Source: Diacronema lutheri (lineage: Eukaryota; Haptophyta; Pavlovophyceae; Pavlovales; Pavlovaceae). Taken from it: DNA of 64,000 nt. Both the position numbers and the translations under genes were made by a program. The notes beneath the pieces were generated by a model. The model did not search any database. It was not told where the DNA came from and saw only the letters and a program-made list of their open reading frames with translations. This document shows, piece by piece, positions 30,666 through 39,732 of this stretch (position 1 is the stretch's first letter; each line of letters begins with the position of its first letter). The DNA lies in assembly GCA_019448385.1 (NCBI GenBank), contig JAGTXO010000001.1:434001-498000 (forward strand). Direction: 5' to 3'.

Positions 30666-31686
30666 CGTCGTCGTCATCGGCCAATTCGTCGTCAGCGGGC
30701 GAGGCGACGGGCAGCGCGGCAAAGGGCGGCGGCGCAAAGCACACCTCGCAATCCGGCAGCAGCGCGCGCAACCGCCCTTCAAACTCGACGACCGCGGCCG
30801 GCCGATTGTGCGAGGTGGGCTCGGCGGTGCGCGAGCGCGCGCGCTGCGCCTCGGCGAGCGGATCGATGGCGGGCGGACAGAGCGCGCGCACCACCTCGGG
30901 ACGCAGCGTCCAGCTCGGCCGCAGGCTGTCCGGATCGTCGTTCCGGTCGACGAGTTGTCGCGTCCAGAGCGCGGGGTCGGGGCCCTCGTCCTCGCCGCGC
31001 CCAGCTTGCTCCGGCCGGACGAGTGCGAGGAGCGCCGCGCGCAGCGGTTCGTCGACGACGTGATCCCACACGGCGACTTCGGACACGTCCCACGCGGGGT
31101 CTGCGGCGGGGTCGGAAGGCGCATTGGACGGCGCGCGCGCCGTACCCACGTCGGTCGCGCCGCGCGGCGCGCAATCCAGAAGCACGCGCGCAGCAAGCAC
31201 GGCGCGCTCAGGCGTCCAGCCGCCGGCGTGCGCGCCGCCGGCTGGCGCCTCCAGCGTGCGGCGTAGGCCCCACGTCCGCTCATGCGTTGCGATCAGCGCC
31301 TCGACGTGCGCGCAGCTCATGCCGCGCTCGCGCCCGGCGTTGCGCGCGCCGGCGTCCGCGTCCGCGGGCTGCTCGCCAGGCGCTGCGACCAGCAGCAGCG
31401 GCTCGCCGCGCAGCTCGTCAAGCAGCTCCGCCGTGCACTGCGCGTCGATCGGGCTGCAGCCGCACAGCTCGGCGAGGCGCACGCCCTCATACTCGCGCGG
31501 CGCTCGCAGCGGCTGAACGAGCCACGGCTCGCCCGTCACCTCCTCCAGCGCCTCGGACAGCGCGCCGCGTTCGGCGGGCGAGACATTGAGCGTGCGCGCG
31601 ACCCGCGCGTGCGACAGCTGCCCGAGCGCCAAGCTGGCGGGCGCGCGCAGAGCGAGGAGCACGAGCAGCGGGGCTCGCTTCCGCAT
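29935..31686 (-). CDS. 2-oxoglutarate-Fe(II) oxygenase (prolyl-4-hydroxylase-like), secretory
   Basis: A 583-residue ORF; ATG at 31686 starts a signal peptide (MRKRAPLLVLLALRAPASLALG). The C-terminal double-stranded beta-helix shows the Fe ligands: HxD in QWHCDAD (His about 385), the distal His in DQDVTHAVTAP (about 462), and the 2OG-binding Arg in RYSLVWKL. The region between (LVSALVYINSVWEGTWGAPT) is the usual core strand pair. These enzymes hydroxylate proline or other residues. Next to hydroxyproline-type surface proteins, a wall-protein substrate is attractive but inferred. A run of about 16 Asp encoded by a GTC/ATC triplet repeat (30618-30676 on the plus strand) interrupts the domain upstream of HxD. 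Confidence 0.82.
30618..30676. repeat. trinucleotide repeat encoding poly-Asp
   Basis: ATC/GTC triplets repeat about 19 times and translate on the minus strand as an almost pure Asp run in the oxygenase. The length is likely to vary between strains. Confidence 0.9.
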
Positions 31687-31797
31687 GCCGACGCGCCCGC
31701 CGCTGCACGACACCGTGACCTCGACCGTCCTTGACCGTGACTGCGTCGCTGGACTGGCTGTCTGAGCCCGCGGGCCACGGTCAGAATTCACAGTCAG

Positions 31798-34700
31798 CTA
31801 ATCGGCCGCTCCCGTCAACGGATCGCCATCGGTGAGCTCGGCCGCTGGCGCCGACGCGACTGTGCTACCCACTTCGAGCGGTTCGAGCGGTTCAAGCCGC
31901 TCGAGCGGCTCGAGCGGCTCGAGCGGCGGCGGCGGCGGCGGCGGTGGCGGCGCGAGCGGTTGGTCGGCCAGCTCGGCATCCGCGGCGACGGGCACCGCCT
32001 CAAAAGCCGAGTCGTGTGCCGGCAGCGGCGGCGGGTGAAACGGCGTGCGCTCCGTGGGCGCGGGCTCGGCTCTCAGCGCCTTGCCAATGAGCTTGCGCTT
32101 GAGCACCGCCACGTTTGTGGCCGACGCCAGCTCGTGCGCCTTCTCTTTGGGCTCGACGACGGGCAGGTCGAGGCCGGCGATCGCGCCCTGCACGAGCGCC
32201 ATCAGCTCGTCGAGCGACGCGCTCTGTCCCGACGGCAGCACGAGCTGCGTTTGTCGGGCCGTGCTCATCTGCCGCCACCGATCGAGTGCGCTGCACACCT
32301 GCTCCGTGCTGATGCCCGCAAGGCTGCCCACGTGGTCCTCGCCGCGATAGAGGCTGATCAGCCGCCCGAGGAACGCCTGCGCGCGGGATGCGCGCGCGCG
32401 CGCACGCGCAGCGTCGGCGGCGCGGCGGCGCGGCGGCGCGGCGGCGCGGCGGCGCGGCGGCGCGGCGGCACTGCGCTGGCGCAGCGCGCGCGCGGACCTG
32501 GCTGACGGGCCGCGCCTCGAGGTCGAGCGCGGCGCGCAGCCGAGCGTGCGAGAGGAGGAGCATGCAGAACGAGAGCCCCGCACCGAGCGCGGAGAAGGTG
32601 CACACCCACGCGATCCGCTTGTCCGCCTGCCATCCCAAGGACAGGCCAGCAATGCACAGCGTGATGCCGGTGACGAGGCCCAGGAAGGCCCGCTGGCGCA
32701 ACCGGCGCATCCGGCGGACGAGGGGCAGCGGCCCGCGCATGTAGAGCTGCTCGAGCTGCTTGAGGAAGAAGTGGTCGAGCCGCCATTGCTCCACCTGCTC
32801 GTCGGGGAGCAAATCGATGGGCTCGATGACGCGGTTCGAGATCGGGTCGACAGCGGGCAGGCCGCTCATGTGCAGCGCGCAACCCTCGCGAATCTGCCTG
32901 CGGATCTCGTCGGAGCGCAGCGGGAAGCGCAGCTTGAGCACGCTCGAGAGCACCGAGCACGCGAACGGCAGGCCGAAGAAGACGATCCGGATAAAGGTCG
33001 TCACGATCGGCGCCTGCGGCTGCGGTACGCCATGCTTGTCCGGCGGCACGAAGCCGAGCACGACGAGCAGCGTGAGGGGGACGGTCGCGGCGGGCACGCT
33101 GACGAGCTTGGGCAGCAGGCTCTGCCCGATCGTGAACCGCCCCTCCGAGCGCACGCCCGTGAGGAACTCATCGTAGTCAATCACGTCGGCGACGATCGAG
33201 TCGGTCAAAAACTGCGCGCCGAGGGGCAGGCCGTTGATGAAGACGCAGAAGACACACAGCACCGGGTCGCCCTCGTCGACGGCGACGAACATGATCGACG
33301 TGACGGCGTTGACCACGTTGAAGAGCAGCCACACACTCCGCTTCTCCATCCGGCGCGTCAGGTAGAGCCAAAAGGGCTGCGAGAGCATGGCGCCGCAGAT
33401 GAGCACCACGATGGACAGGCCGATCCACCCGGACGTGCCGCACCAAAAGTCCGTGCGGCAGCCGGGCAGCAGCGTCGACTTGGTCGACCGACCACGCTCG
33501 TCCTTGTCCGGCTGCGCCGCGTACCACGCGGCGCCCGCCTCGTCGAGCGTGCACTCCGCAGCGCACTCAGTCGTCATGTGCGGCATCACCACGTACCTGT
33601 CACGCGCAGCGCGGCGCAGCGCCGGTCAACACGCGCGCGGCGCGATCGCGCGCGGCGCGCGCGCGCTCGGCGCGCGCGTGGCGGCCGGTGTCGCGCGCGC
33701 GGCGCACGTGTAGAAGAAGGTGATCATCGTCGTGACGAGCGTGATTGCGAGCTGGTCGAGGACCCACGTCGGCAGCAGCGTCATGAAGGGCGAATTGCGG
33801 CGCGTCGCCATGAGGGACGGCACGAGCGGCGGCGTGAGCGTCGAGACGGACGCGGGCCGCTCCTTGAGCATCCGGCACGCAAAGAGGATCGCCAGCACGT
33901 ACCACAGCCCGAGGAAGACGGCCGTGTACTGCAAGCCGAGACCCTGCGCGACGAGCTCGCACGGCGGCCAGCTGAGCGACGCCAGCTGCGCGGGCGTGTG
34001 GCAGCCGCGCTCGGCGCTCAGCTTGTACTCGATGGCGACAGGCATCATCGCGGCGATCAGGATGCCAAACATCTTGAACAGCCCGGCGAGGAAGAAGAGC
34101 GAGTTGCGCGCGCCCTGCTCGTCCGTCAACTCGGGGCCGAGCGCCGAGTGCGGCACGTTCGAGCCCGTGTCGGTCAGGTAGAAGAGCGTGTAGAAGACGC
34201 CAAACCAGCTCACCAGCCCGCCGGCGCGCGCAGCCTCGTCCGACACACTGGCGAACACCTGCGAGCCCGACATGAGCGCGATCAGGCAGAGCGCGTAGAG
34301 GGGCGAGAACATGAGCATGTACAGGCGCCGCCGTCCATAGCGCGAGCGCGTCGAGTCGCTCAGCCAGCCCATCAGCGGATCTGTCAGCACGTCGAGCGAT
34401 CGGGCGAGGGCGATCAAGAACGAGAGCGTCGAGATGTCCGCGCCGAACGCGTTGAAGAAGGCGATCGCGTGCACGTTGAGCAGCATCGTGACGGACAGCT
34501 TGGACATTTCGGGCATCGCGTACGCGAGCTTCGTGTACCAGCGCAGCTTGACGGGTTGCAGAGCCGACGGGTCCATGCGCGTGGCAGAGCTCCTCGACGT
34601 AGGCACCTCGACCGGCTTCGCCTTCTCGAGGTTGGGGTAGGTCTCGTCGCGCGCTTGCACCGCCTGGTAGACAGCAAGCGTGCTCGTCACCTGCTCCGTC

Positions 34701-34852
34701 GGCCCGAAACCGCCCTCGGCGTGCTGCTCGTGCGCGCTCAGCCAGGCGGGCGGCGCCCGCTCGTCTGGCGCGAGCCTCTGGCGCGGGCTTCCCTCCAGCC
34801 CCGCGCTCGAGAACTGCTGTTCGACGAGCGCCGTGCGCGACGACTCGCGCAT
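31798..34852 (-). CDS. GPH/MFSD2-like sodium-sugar-type symporter with long C-terminal tail
   Basis: Three exons: 34852-33708, 33596-32498 and 32376-31798, about 940 residues. Introns start GTGCGC and GTCCGC and end CAG; the first junction gives TFFYTYVVMPHMTTE. The transporter core has KLAYAMPEMSKLSVTMLL, the loop RSLDVLTDPLMGWLSDSTRSRYGRRR, and DSIVADVIDYDEFLTGVRSEG, all hallmarks of the GPH cation symporter superfamily. The extra C-terminal 250 residues have a helical region and a Pro/Leu/Glu repeat (LEPLEPLERLEPLE). Substrate unknown. The start is uncertain; ATG at 34909 would add 19 residues. Intron 2 holds a GCGGCG-rich direct repeat (32409-32466). Confidence 0.85.
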
Positions 34853-35218
34853 CCTCACCAGCCCGTCTCCCCCCTTCCCCCTTTGGAAGGAAGGACTATG
34901 AAAGGGCATTCTGATGACGCCCATGCCGGCGCGGCGGCGCGGCGGCCGATGATGGCGGCGACGAGCGCGGGGCGCGAGGCGCCGGCGGGATGGCTGACGC
35001 AGCCGAGCGGCGCGACGGCGACGCCACACGCCCCTCTACAACCTCTGCGAACCGCGCGCATGCGACCCTGCGCGCCAGGGGGCGCCGTGCCGGCAGGGCC
35101 GCGCCACAACCGCGTCGATCTCGTTGCGCCTTCGACCCTGCTTGCGGTGGACGCTGGGCCGCATGCGCCGCGCGCGCTACGTCGCGCACCGGTGACGGCC
35201 CTTGGCTCCCCGCGGGCG
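34853..35218. other. intergenic region, no gene seen
   Basis: 366 bp between the transporter start and the 3' end of the HAD gene, both on the minus strand. It has a pyrimidine-rich patch (34864-34890 on the plus strand) just upstream of the transporter ATG, and alternative starts at 34909. The open frames present have no recognisable protein features. It presumably holds the transporter promoter and 5' UTR. Confidence 0.5.
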
Positions 35219-36328
35219 TCACCGAGTCGCGGCTACGGTCGCCGCCTCCCGCGCCTTCTCGGCTGCGCCACCAGACGCGGCCGGCAGCGCGGCGAGGAGC
35301 GCCTCAAGGAGCTCCTCGACGGCGAACACGCCCTGCCCGCAGCGCGCGGCCACTCGCCATTGCGGGTGCGCGCGCACGGCCGCAACGATTGAATCGCTCG
35401 TGAGCGCGGGCAGGAATTGCTGGTCGCACTCTTCCGCCATCGGCAGGTCGTTGTCGTCGTCGAAGAGCGCGGCGCTGTCCGCCTTTGGCAGGCCGAGCTT
35501 GGCCTGCAAGTACCGTACGGCATTGCCCTTGCCACAGCTCGCCGGGTAGAAGTCGAATTTGCCCAGATTGATCGAGCAGCCGATCACGCCGTGCGCGTCG
35601 AGCTCGGCTCGGAGCGCCTCGACGAGCGCGACGTCCTCAGCGCACGTGGCGCTGACGCGGAAGCAGCCGTAATACGAGCGCGTGTCGACCGCGAGCCCCG
35701 CCTCGCGCATCCGCCGGCACAACTGCCACAGCGGCTGCGGCCGCTCGTCCGCCGGCACGTCCGTCTCGAGCGGCCCCGAGATGTGCTCAAAGCGCGCGGC
35801 CCAGTCGCGGTCGAGCTCGAGGTCGTCGCCGTAGAGGATGCGCGTCCCGCACTCGCACACGTAGACATCGGCGCGCGGGAGGTGGGGCAGCCGTTCGAGG
35901 AGCGTCGACTTGCGCGCCGCGGTGATGACAACAAACGTGACGCCGCGCCAGCGCAGCGCGTCGACCAGGCGCACGGTCTCGTCCGAGACGTAGCCCGGTC
36001 CCATCGTCGACGGTGGAAGTACGCGGCATGCGCGGCGCTCGCCGGCGCCGCTCTCCACGACCGCGCGGAACCCGTCGCGCGCGCTCTCGCCGTCGGCCGC
36101 GCTCTCGCGGTCGACCACGCGCACGCCGTGCTTTGCAAACCACGGCTCAAAGTGGACGAGCGTGCCGTCGAGGTCGGAGAAGACGACGCGCACTGGCCTC
36201 ACGGCGGTGCCCATGGCGGCCGCGTCTGACGCGGCGTCGCGCACCGAGTGCGCGCACGTCCCTGACGGGAGGACCAGCGCGAGCCCGATCCCAGCCAAAC
36301 ACGCCCCTGTCCCCCTCTTGCCTCGCAT
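35219..36328 (-). CDS. HAD-superfamily phosphatase, Cof/IIB type (sucrose- or mannosylglycerate-phosphatase-like)
   Basis: A 369-residue ORF; an N-terminal hydrophobic stretch (ACLAGIGLALVLPSGTCA) suggests a signal peptide, followed by a linker. HAD motif I is FSDLDGTLVHF (Asp at 52 and 54), motif II lies in FVVITAARKSTLLERLPHL, and motif IV is ALFDDDNDLPMAEECD; the Lys of motif III is in GKGNAVRYL. The C2-type cap sits between motifs II and III, as in sucrose-6-phosphate and mannosyl-3-phosphoglycerate phosphatases. Substrate is probably a phosphorylated sugar; which one cannot be decided. A segment after motif I (STMGPGYVSDETVRLVDAL) is longer than usual. It diverges from the TPR gene with 64 bp between starts. 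Confidence 0.8.
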   Translation of the reverse strand: MRGKRGTGACLAGIGLALVLPSGTCAHSVRDAASDAAAMGTAVRPVRVVFSDLDGTLVHFEPWFAKHGVRVVDRESAADGESARDGFRAVVESGAGERRACRVLPPSTMGPGYVSDETVRLVDALRWRGVTFVVITAARKSTLLERLPHLPRADVYVCECGTRILYGDDLELDRDWAARFEHISGPLETDVPADERPQPLWQLCRRMREAGLAVDTRSYYGCFRVSATCAEDVALVEALRAELDAHGVIGCSINLGKFDFYPASCGKGNAVRYLQAKLGLPKADSAALFDDDNDLPMAEECDQQFLPALTSDSIVAAVRAHPQWRVAARCGQGVFAVEELLEALLAALPAASGGAAEKAREAATVAATR

Positions 36329-36392
36329 TTTCACCTTTCCGCCCGCCCTACGGACGTGCACGGCAAGGCGACGCGACGACCGCTGACGCGCG

Positions 36393-37193
36393 ATGAGCGA
36401 GAGGGCGGAAGAGGCCAAGCAAGCTGGCAACGGGCACCTCGCCGCGGGGGAGTTTGTGCGCGCGCTGCGCAGCTACACCGAGGCGATCGAGCTGTGCCAA
36501 AGCCGCGACCACACGCTCTTCTCGAACCGGGCGTTTGCATTCACCAAGCTCGGCCAGTACGCGCGCGCGATCGTCGACGCGGACGCGGCCATCCAGCTCG
36601 CGCCCACGTGGTCGAAAGGCTATTTCCGCCGCGCGGAGGCCTTTCGGCTGAGCGGCATGCCCGCGCAGGCGTTGCAGGCCTACTGCGTCGCGAGCCGAAT
36701 CGACCCGTCGGACGAGCACCTGCGCGCGTGCTGCATAAACGGTGCCACCGAGGTGCGCCGCGCCGCGCGCCGCGGTTACGCGTTCGTCGGCGTCGGGCTG
36801 GCGATCGGGTTGTCGGTCGCCCTCGCGCTCTTCCTCTCCGAATCGTACGCGAAGGGCGAGCTCAGCTCGAGCGCTTCGCTCGTGCTCGTCGCGCTCTCGC
36901 TTTGCACGCTCGGCGCGCTCGGTGGCGCGGGCGCGCGCGAGCTGTACCGACATCAGCTCGCCTCACGCGCGGCCGCGCCGCTGACGTCCAACGATGCCTT
37001 CGTTCGGCTGCAGTTCCCCGACATGCGCGTGCCCAAGTCGGCTCGGACGGCGGCCGCCGGCCCCGAGCACGCGGCCGAGCCCGGCGACGACGGAGCGGGT
37101 GCCCGCCACCGCCGGACGGCCCGGCCGACCAACAAATATAAGGCGTTCCGCGACCGCGCGCACCCGACATCGCGGCCGCCGCCGCTCGGTTAG
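36393..37193 (+). CDS. TPR protein with two transmembrane helices
   Basis: A 266-residue intron-free ORF. Residues 1-105 hold three tetratricopeptide repeats (AKQAGNGHLAAGEFVRALRSYTEAIEL; HTLFSNRAFAFTKLGQ; YFRRAEAFRLSGMPAQALQ) of the STI1/TOM70 type. Two hydrophobic segments follow (FVGVGLAIGLSVALALFL at about 131-150; LVLVALSLCTLGALGG at about 165-180). The C-terminal tail is basic and disordered. The layout suggests a co-chaperone docking protein on an organelle membrane; the membrane is unknown. Confidence 0.75.
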   Translation: MSERAEEAKQAGNGHLAAGEFVRALRSYTEAIELCQSRDHTLFSNRAFAFTKLGQYARAIVDADAAIQLAPTWSKGYFRRAEAFRLSGMPAQALQAYCVASRIDPSDEHLRACCINGATEVRRAARRGYAFVGVGLAIGLSVALALFLSESYAKGELSSSASLVLVALSLCTLGALGGAGARELYRHQLASRAAAPLTSNDAFVRLQFPDMRVPKSARTAAAGPEHAAEPGDDGAGARHRRTARPTNKYKAFRDRAHPTSRPPPLG

Positions 37194-37257
37194 AGGCGCC
37201 CGAGATCGCGGCCGCCTCTGCAGGCCGCCGCCTGCAGTGCCGGGTGCAGTGTTCATG

Positions 37258-37400
37258 CGTGCACAGGGTCGACGCCCTGACATCGGCTTGACGTTGTGTG
37301 CCCTTTCGCTCGCTCCGTTCGTCACGCCTCGGCCCCGTGCACGCGGCACGCCCCTCCTGTGACCCGCCTGTGCTTCGTTAGTATTAATCAGTATCATTAT
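37258..37400. repeat. dispersed repeat, copy A
   Basis: This intergenic stretch is collinear with 58169-58320. They share a 23-bp identity starting CGTGCACAGGGTCGACGCC, then CCTTTCGCTCGCTCCGTT, GCCTCGGCCCCGTGC, CGCCCCTCCTG, GACCCGCCTGT and CGTTAGTA, in the same order and orientation, interrupted by small gaps. The GC-rich body ends in an AT-rich tail. I see no ORF, no terminal inverted repeats and no tRNA-like boxes. It lies 77 bp upstream of the carrier-like gene. Confidence 0.88.
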
Positions 37401-37477
37401 TTTGTCGCCGCAATCGGAAGAGAAACTGCGGCCGCTCGGATTCACGAACCGTCTTCCAACTCCTCTTCCCCGTCGGG

Positions 37478-38398
37478 ATGGGCGGCGGCGTCTCCGACGA
37501 TTCTGTCAAGGTGTGCGGCGGGGTGGCGGCGGGCGTCGGGGCGAACGCGGTCGGGATTCCCCTCGACCGCTTCCGCATTATGGTCGCGCAGGACTCGTCC
37601 TTCTCGCGCTCGCTGCTCGGGCACTGGCGCGAGACGGTGCGCTCGCTCGGCGCCGCGTACACGGGCGGCATTGCGCGCGTGGCGATGAAGGGCACCGCAT
37701 CGACGCTCAATTTGCTAATTCCGCACGAGCTCCGGCAGCAGAGCCCGTTCACCGCCTCCTTTTTCACCGGTCTGTTCGCCTCGCCGGTGTTCAATGTGCC
37801 GCGGATGCTGCAGATGGCCAAGATCAACGGCGAGCGGTACCCGGCCGCGGCGCACCGACTGTTCACGACGGCACAGGGGCTGCGGACGTACGCGCACAAC
37901 ACCGCGCTCTTTGCGCCGGGGGAGGGTCTGCGCATGATGCTCTGCTTTGGCAGCAAGGACTTCCTCGTGCCCTTCATGAAGCCGCACGGGCAGCCGTGCT
38001 CCGAGGCGCAAGTCGCGGCGCGCGCGGCCACGCTCGCCATGCTGATCGGGCCCACCGTGGCAATGGTTGAGTCGACCGCGTCACTCGCGACCGAGACGGC
38101 GTCCACTGTGCACGCCAAGCTTGGTACGATCAAACAAGCCGCCGGCATTGATCAGGCCGGCGCGGCGGCCCTCCGCGCCGAGGCGCTGAGCGCGACCGTG
38201 AACCCGCGCTACATCGCGCGCTGCTTTGTGTCGCTCACGTCCAAGAACATTGTGTGCAACACGGCCACGTTCTTCTTCATGTTCCTCGCGGACGAGTATA
38301 TTGCCCTGCTGCGCGCCAAGGAGGGCCGCCTGCGCAGGCGAAGCACGTTTGACGAGCTCAGCACGCGGTTGCAATTCCGACTGACTGGCAGCTCTTGA
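37478..38398 (+). CDS. divergent mitochondrial-carrier-like protein
   Basis: A 306-residue intron-free ORF of carrier-family length. The first repeat starts VKVCGGVAAGVGANAVGIPLDRFRIMVAQ and so carries a P-x-D-x-x-R-x-x-x-Q signature. A second repeat is recognisable only loosely (FTGLFASPVFNVPRMLQMAK), and the third (residues about 240-275, IARCFVSLTSKNIVCNTATFFFMF) lacks the Px[DE]xx[KR] motif. Divergent carriers with one surviving signature are known in protists. Substrate and organelle are unknown; assignment rests mainly on repeat 1 and length. Confidence 0.5.
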   Translation: MGGGVSDDSVKVCGGVAAGVGANAVGIPLDRFRIMVAQDSSFSRSLLGHWRETVRSLGAAYTGGIARVAMKGTASTLNLLIPHELRQQSPFTASFFTGLFASPVFNVPRMLQMAKINGERYPAAAHRLFTTAQGLRTYAHNTALFAPGEGLRMMLCFGSKDFLVPFMKPHGQPCSEAQVAARAATLAMLIGPTVAMVESTASLATETASTVHAKLGTIKQAAGIDQAGAAALRAEALSATVNPRYIARCFVSLTSKNIVCNTATFFFMFLADEYIALLRAKEGRLRRRSTFDELSTRLQFRLTGSS

Positions 38399-38460
38399 GC
38401 AGAGCCCAGGCGCGCACTGTCAGCGCCGACGCGAGCGCGCTCGTCACGCGCACTAGGAAT

Positions 38461-38462
<2 letters not shown>

Positions 38463-38492
<30 letters not shown>

Positions 38493-38521
38493 GGGGGGGG
38501 GCGGGGGGTAGGGGGGGGGGG
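38463..38521. repeat. poly-G tract
   Basis: An uninterrupted run of 29 G (38463-38491) followed by further G runs broken by C, C and TA. It lies between the 3' ends of two convergent genes. It could form G-quadruplex DNA, or be inflated by assembly or sequencing error. Confidence 0.95.
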
Positions 38522-38541
38522 ATGGAGAGGAAGAGAAGGCG

Positions 38542-39678
38542 TCAGCGGAGTGTTCCCGCGGTCAGGCACCCCGAGTCGAGCAGCGCTGTCGCTGTGACTG
38601 CCGTGTGCGCGCCATCATCGCCGTCGGCGGCGGGCACGACCCCCGCGGCGAGAGCACGGCCGAAGGCTGCGACGGCCACGCATGCGCTCGCGTGCACGGC
38701 AGGGTCGGCCGCATGCACGCGCGTTGCCGCCGCGAGCATGTGCGCCACCCGCGCGGCGTGCGGCCCTAGCGCCGGCTCCGCGGCGGCGCCGAGCAGCGCG
38801 CTCACGAGAGAGCACGCGGCCAAGATGATGCCACGCCGGGTCGCAAACGCGCCGGCCGCGCGCAGCGCCGCCTCGAGTGCGCCCGCGCGCAGCGCCGCCT
38901 GCGCGCGCTCAGCCGCGGCGTCGCCACCGGCGACCATCTGCCTGAGCGCGTGCAATCCAAATTTGTGCAGCCCCGCGTGCGTCGGGTGCAGGCGCATCGC
39001 GTGGACGACGCGCGCGGGGCCGCCCGCGCGCACGGCCGCGCCCGCGTTCGCTTTTGCGGCCACGTAGAGCCACGTGCACCCCAAGGTCTGCAGGCTGCTC
39101 CACGCGCCCGTCGCTCCGAGAAATGCGCACGCGGTCGTTGGGTACGCGAGCGTCGCCATCGCGCCCACAAACACGGCGATGACGAGCAGGTCGGCGGCGC
39201 GCCGGCGGGCCCAGCGTGGCACGCGGCGCCGCCGCCTCGCCAGCGCGACCTTGGCGCGCTCGCTCGCGAGCGTGACGCGCTGAGACCGCGCCCAATCTGC
39301 GCCCACGTCGAGCGCATCAACGGGCGCGACGCCCGGTGGGCGCAGCGCACACTCTGCCGCGTGCGTGTGGTAGTGCGCGAGCGGCACAAGCACGGCGCAG
39401 CCTCGCTCGCCGTGGTACGCGCATCGGACGCGCACCTCGCCCAGCCGCTCCCGAAAGAAGCGACTAGGGCGTCGCAGGCCGCGAGGCTGCAGCGGCGCGC
39501 GGCATGTCGCACACGTCGGGCTCACCTCGAGCCAGGCGAGAATGCACTCGGAGCAAAAAGTGTGCTTGCACGCCGCGTGCTCGAGCGGACGGTCCACAAC
39601 GCCGAGGCAGATCGGGCACAGGAACGTGGCCTCGACATGGGCGTCCTCGTCCGCGCCCTCGAGGCGTGAGGAGGGCAT
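38542..39678 (-). CDS. RING-finger E3 ligase-like protein
   Basis: A 378-residue ORF. Residues about 20-60 form a C3HC4 RING (CPICLGVVDRPLEHAACKHTF, CSECILAWLEVSPTCATCRAP). A second zinc module follows (VRCAYHGERGCAVLVPLAHYHTHAAEC), the RING plus TRAF/SIAH-like pairing seen in NRDP1-type ligases. The middle has one hydrophobic stretch (LLVIAVFVGAMATLAYP) that may be a membrane segment. The C-terminal 180 residues are an Ala/Leu-rich helical repeat region. It likely transfers ubiquitin; substrates are unknown. The start is 54 bp from the divergent DUF819 gene. Confidence 0.85.
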   Translation of the reverse strand: MPSSRLEGADEDAHVEATFLCPICLGVVDRPLEHAACKHTFCSECILAWLEVSPTCATCRAPLQPRGLRRPSRFFRERLGEVRVRCAYHGERGCAVLVPLAHYHTHAAECALRPPGVAPVDALDVGADWARSQRVTLASERAKVALARRRRRVPRWARRRAADLLVIAVFVGAMATLAYPTTACAFLGATGAWSSLQTLGCTWLYVAAKANAGAAVRAGGPARVVHAMRLHPTHAGLHKFGLHALRQMVAGGDAAAERAQAALRAGALEAALRAAGAFATRRGIILAACSLVSALLGAAAEPALGPHAARVAHMLAAATRVHAADPAVHASACVAVAAFGRALAAGVVPAADGDDGAHTAVTATALLDSGCLTAGTLR

Positions 39679-39732
39679 CGCCGTCGGAAAGATCTTGGGT
39701 TGGGGCCGCTTGCCGCCTTCGCACACGGCGGC

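Noticed and set aside
37200-37400. tRNA or SINE with RNA polymerase III boxes in the dispersed repeat
   Set aside because: I could not find convincing A and B boxes or a cloverleaf; it remains an unclassified repeat.
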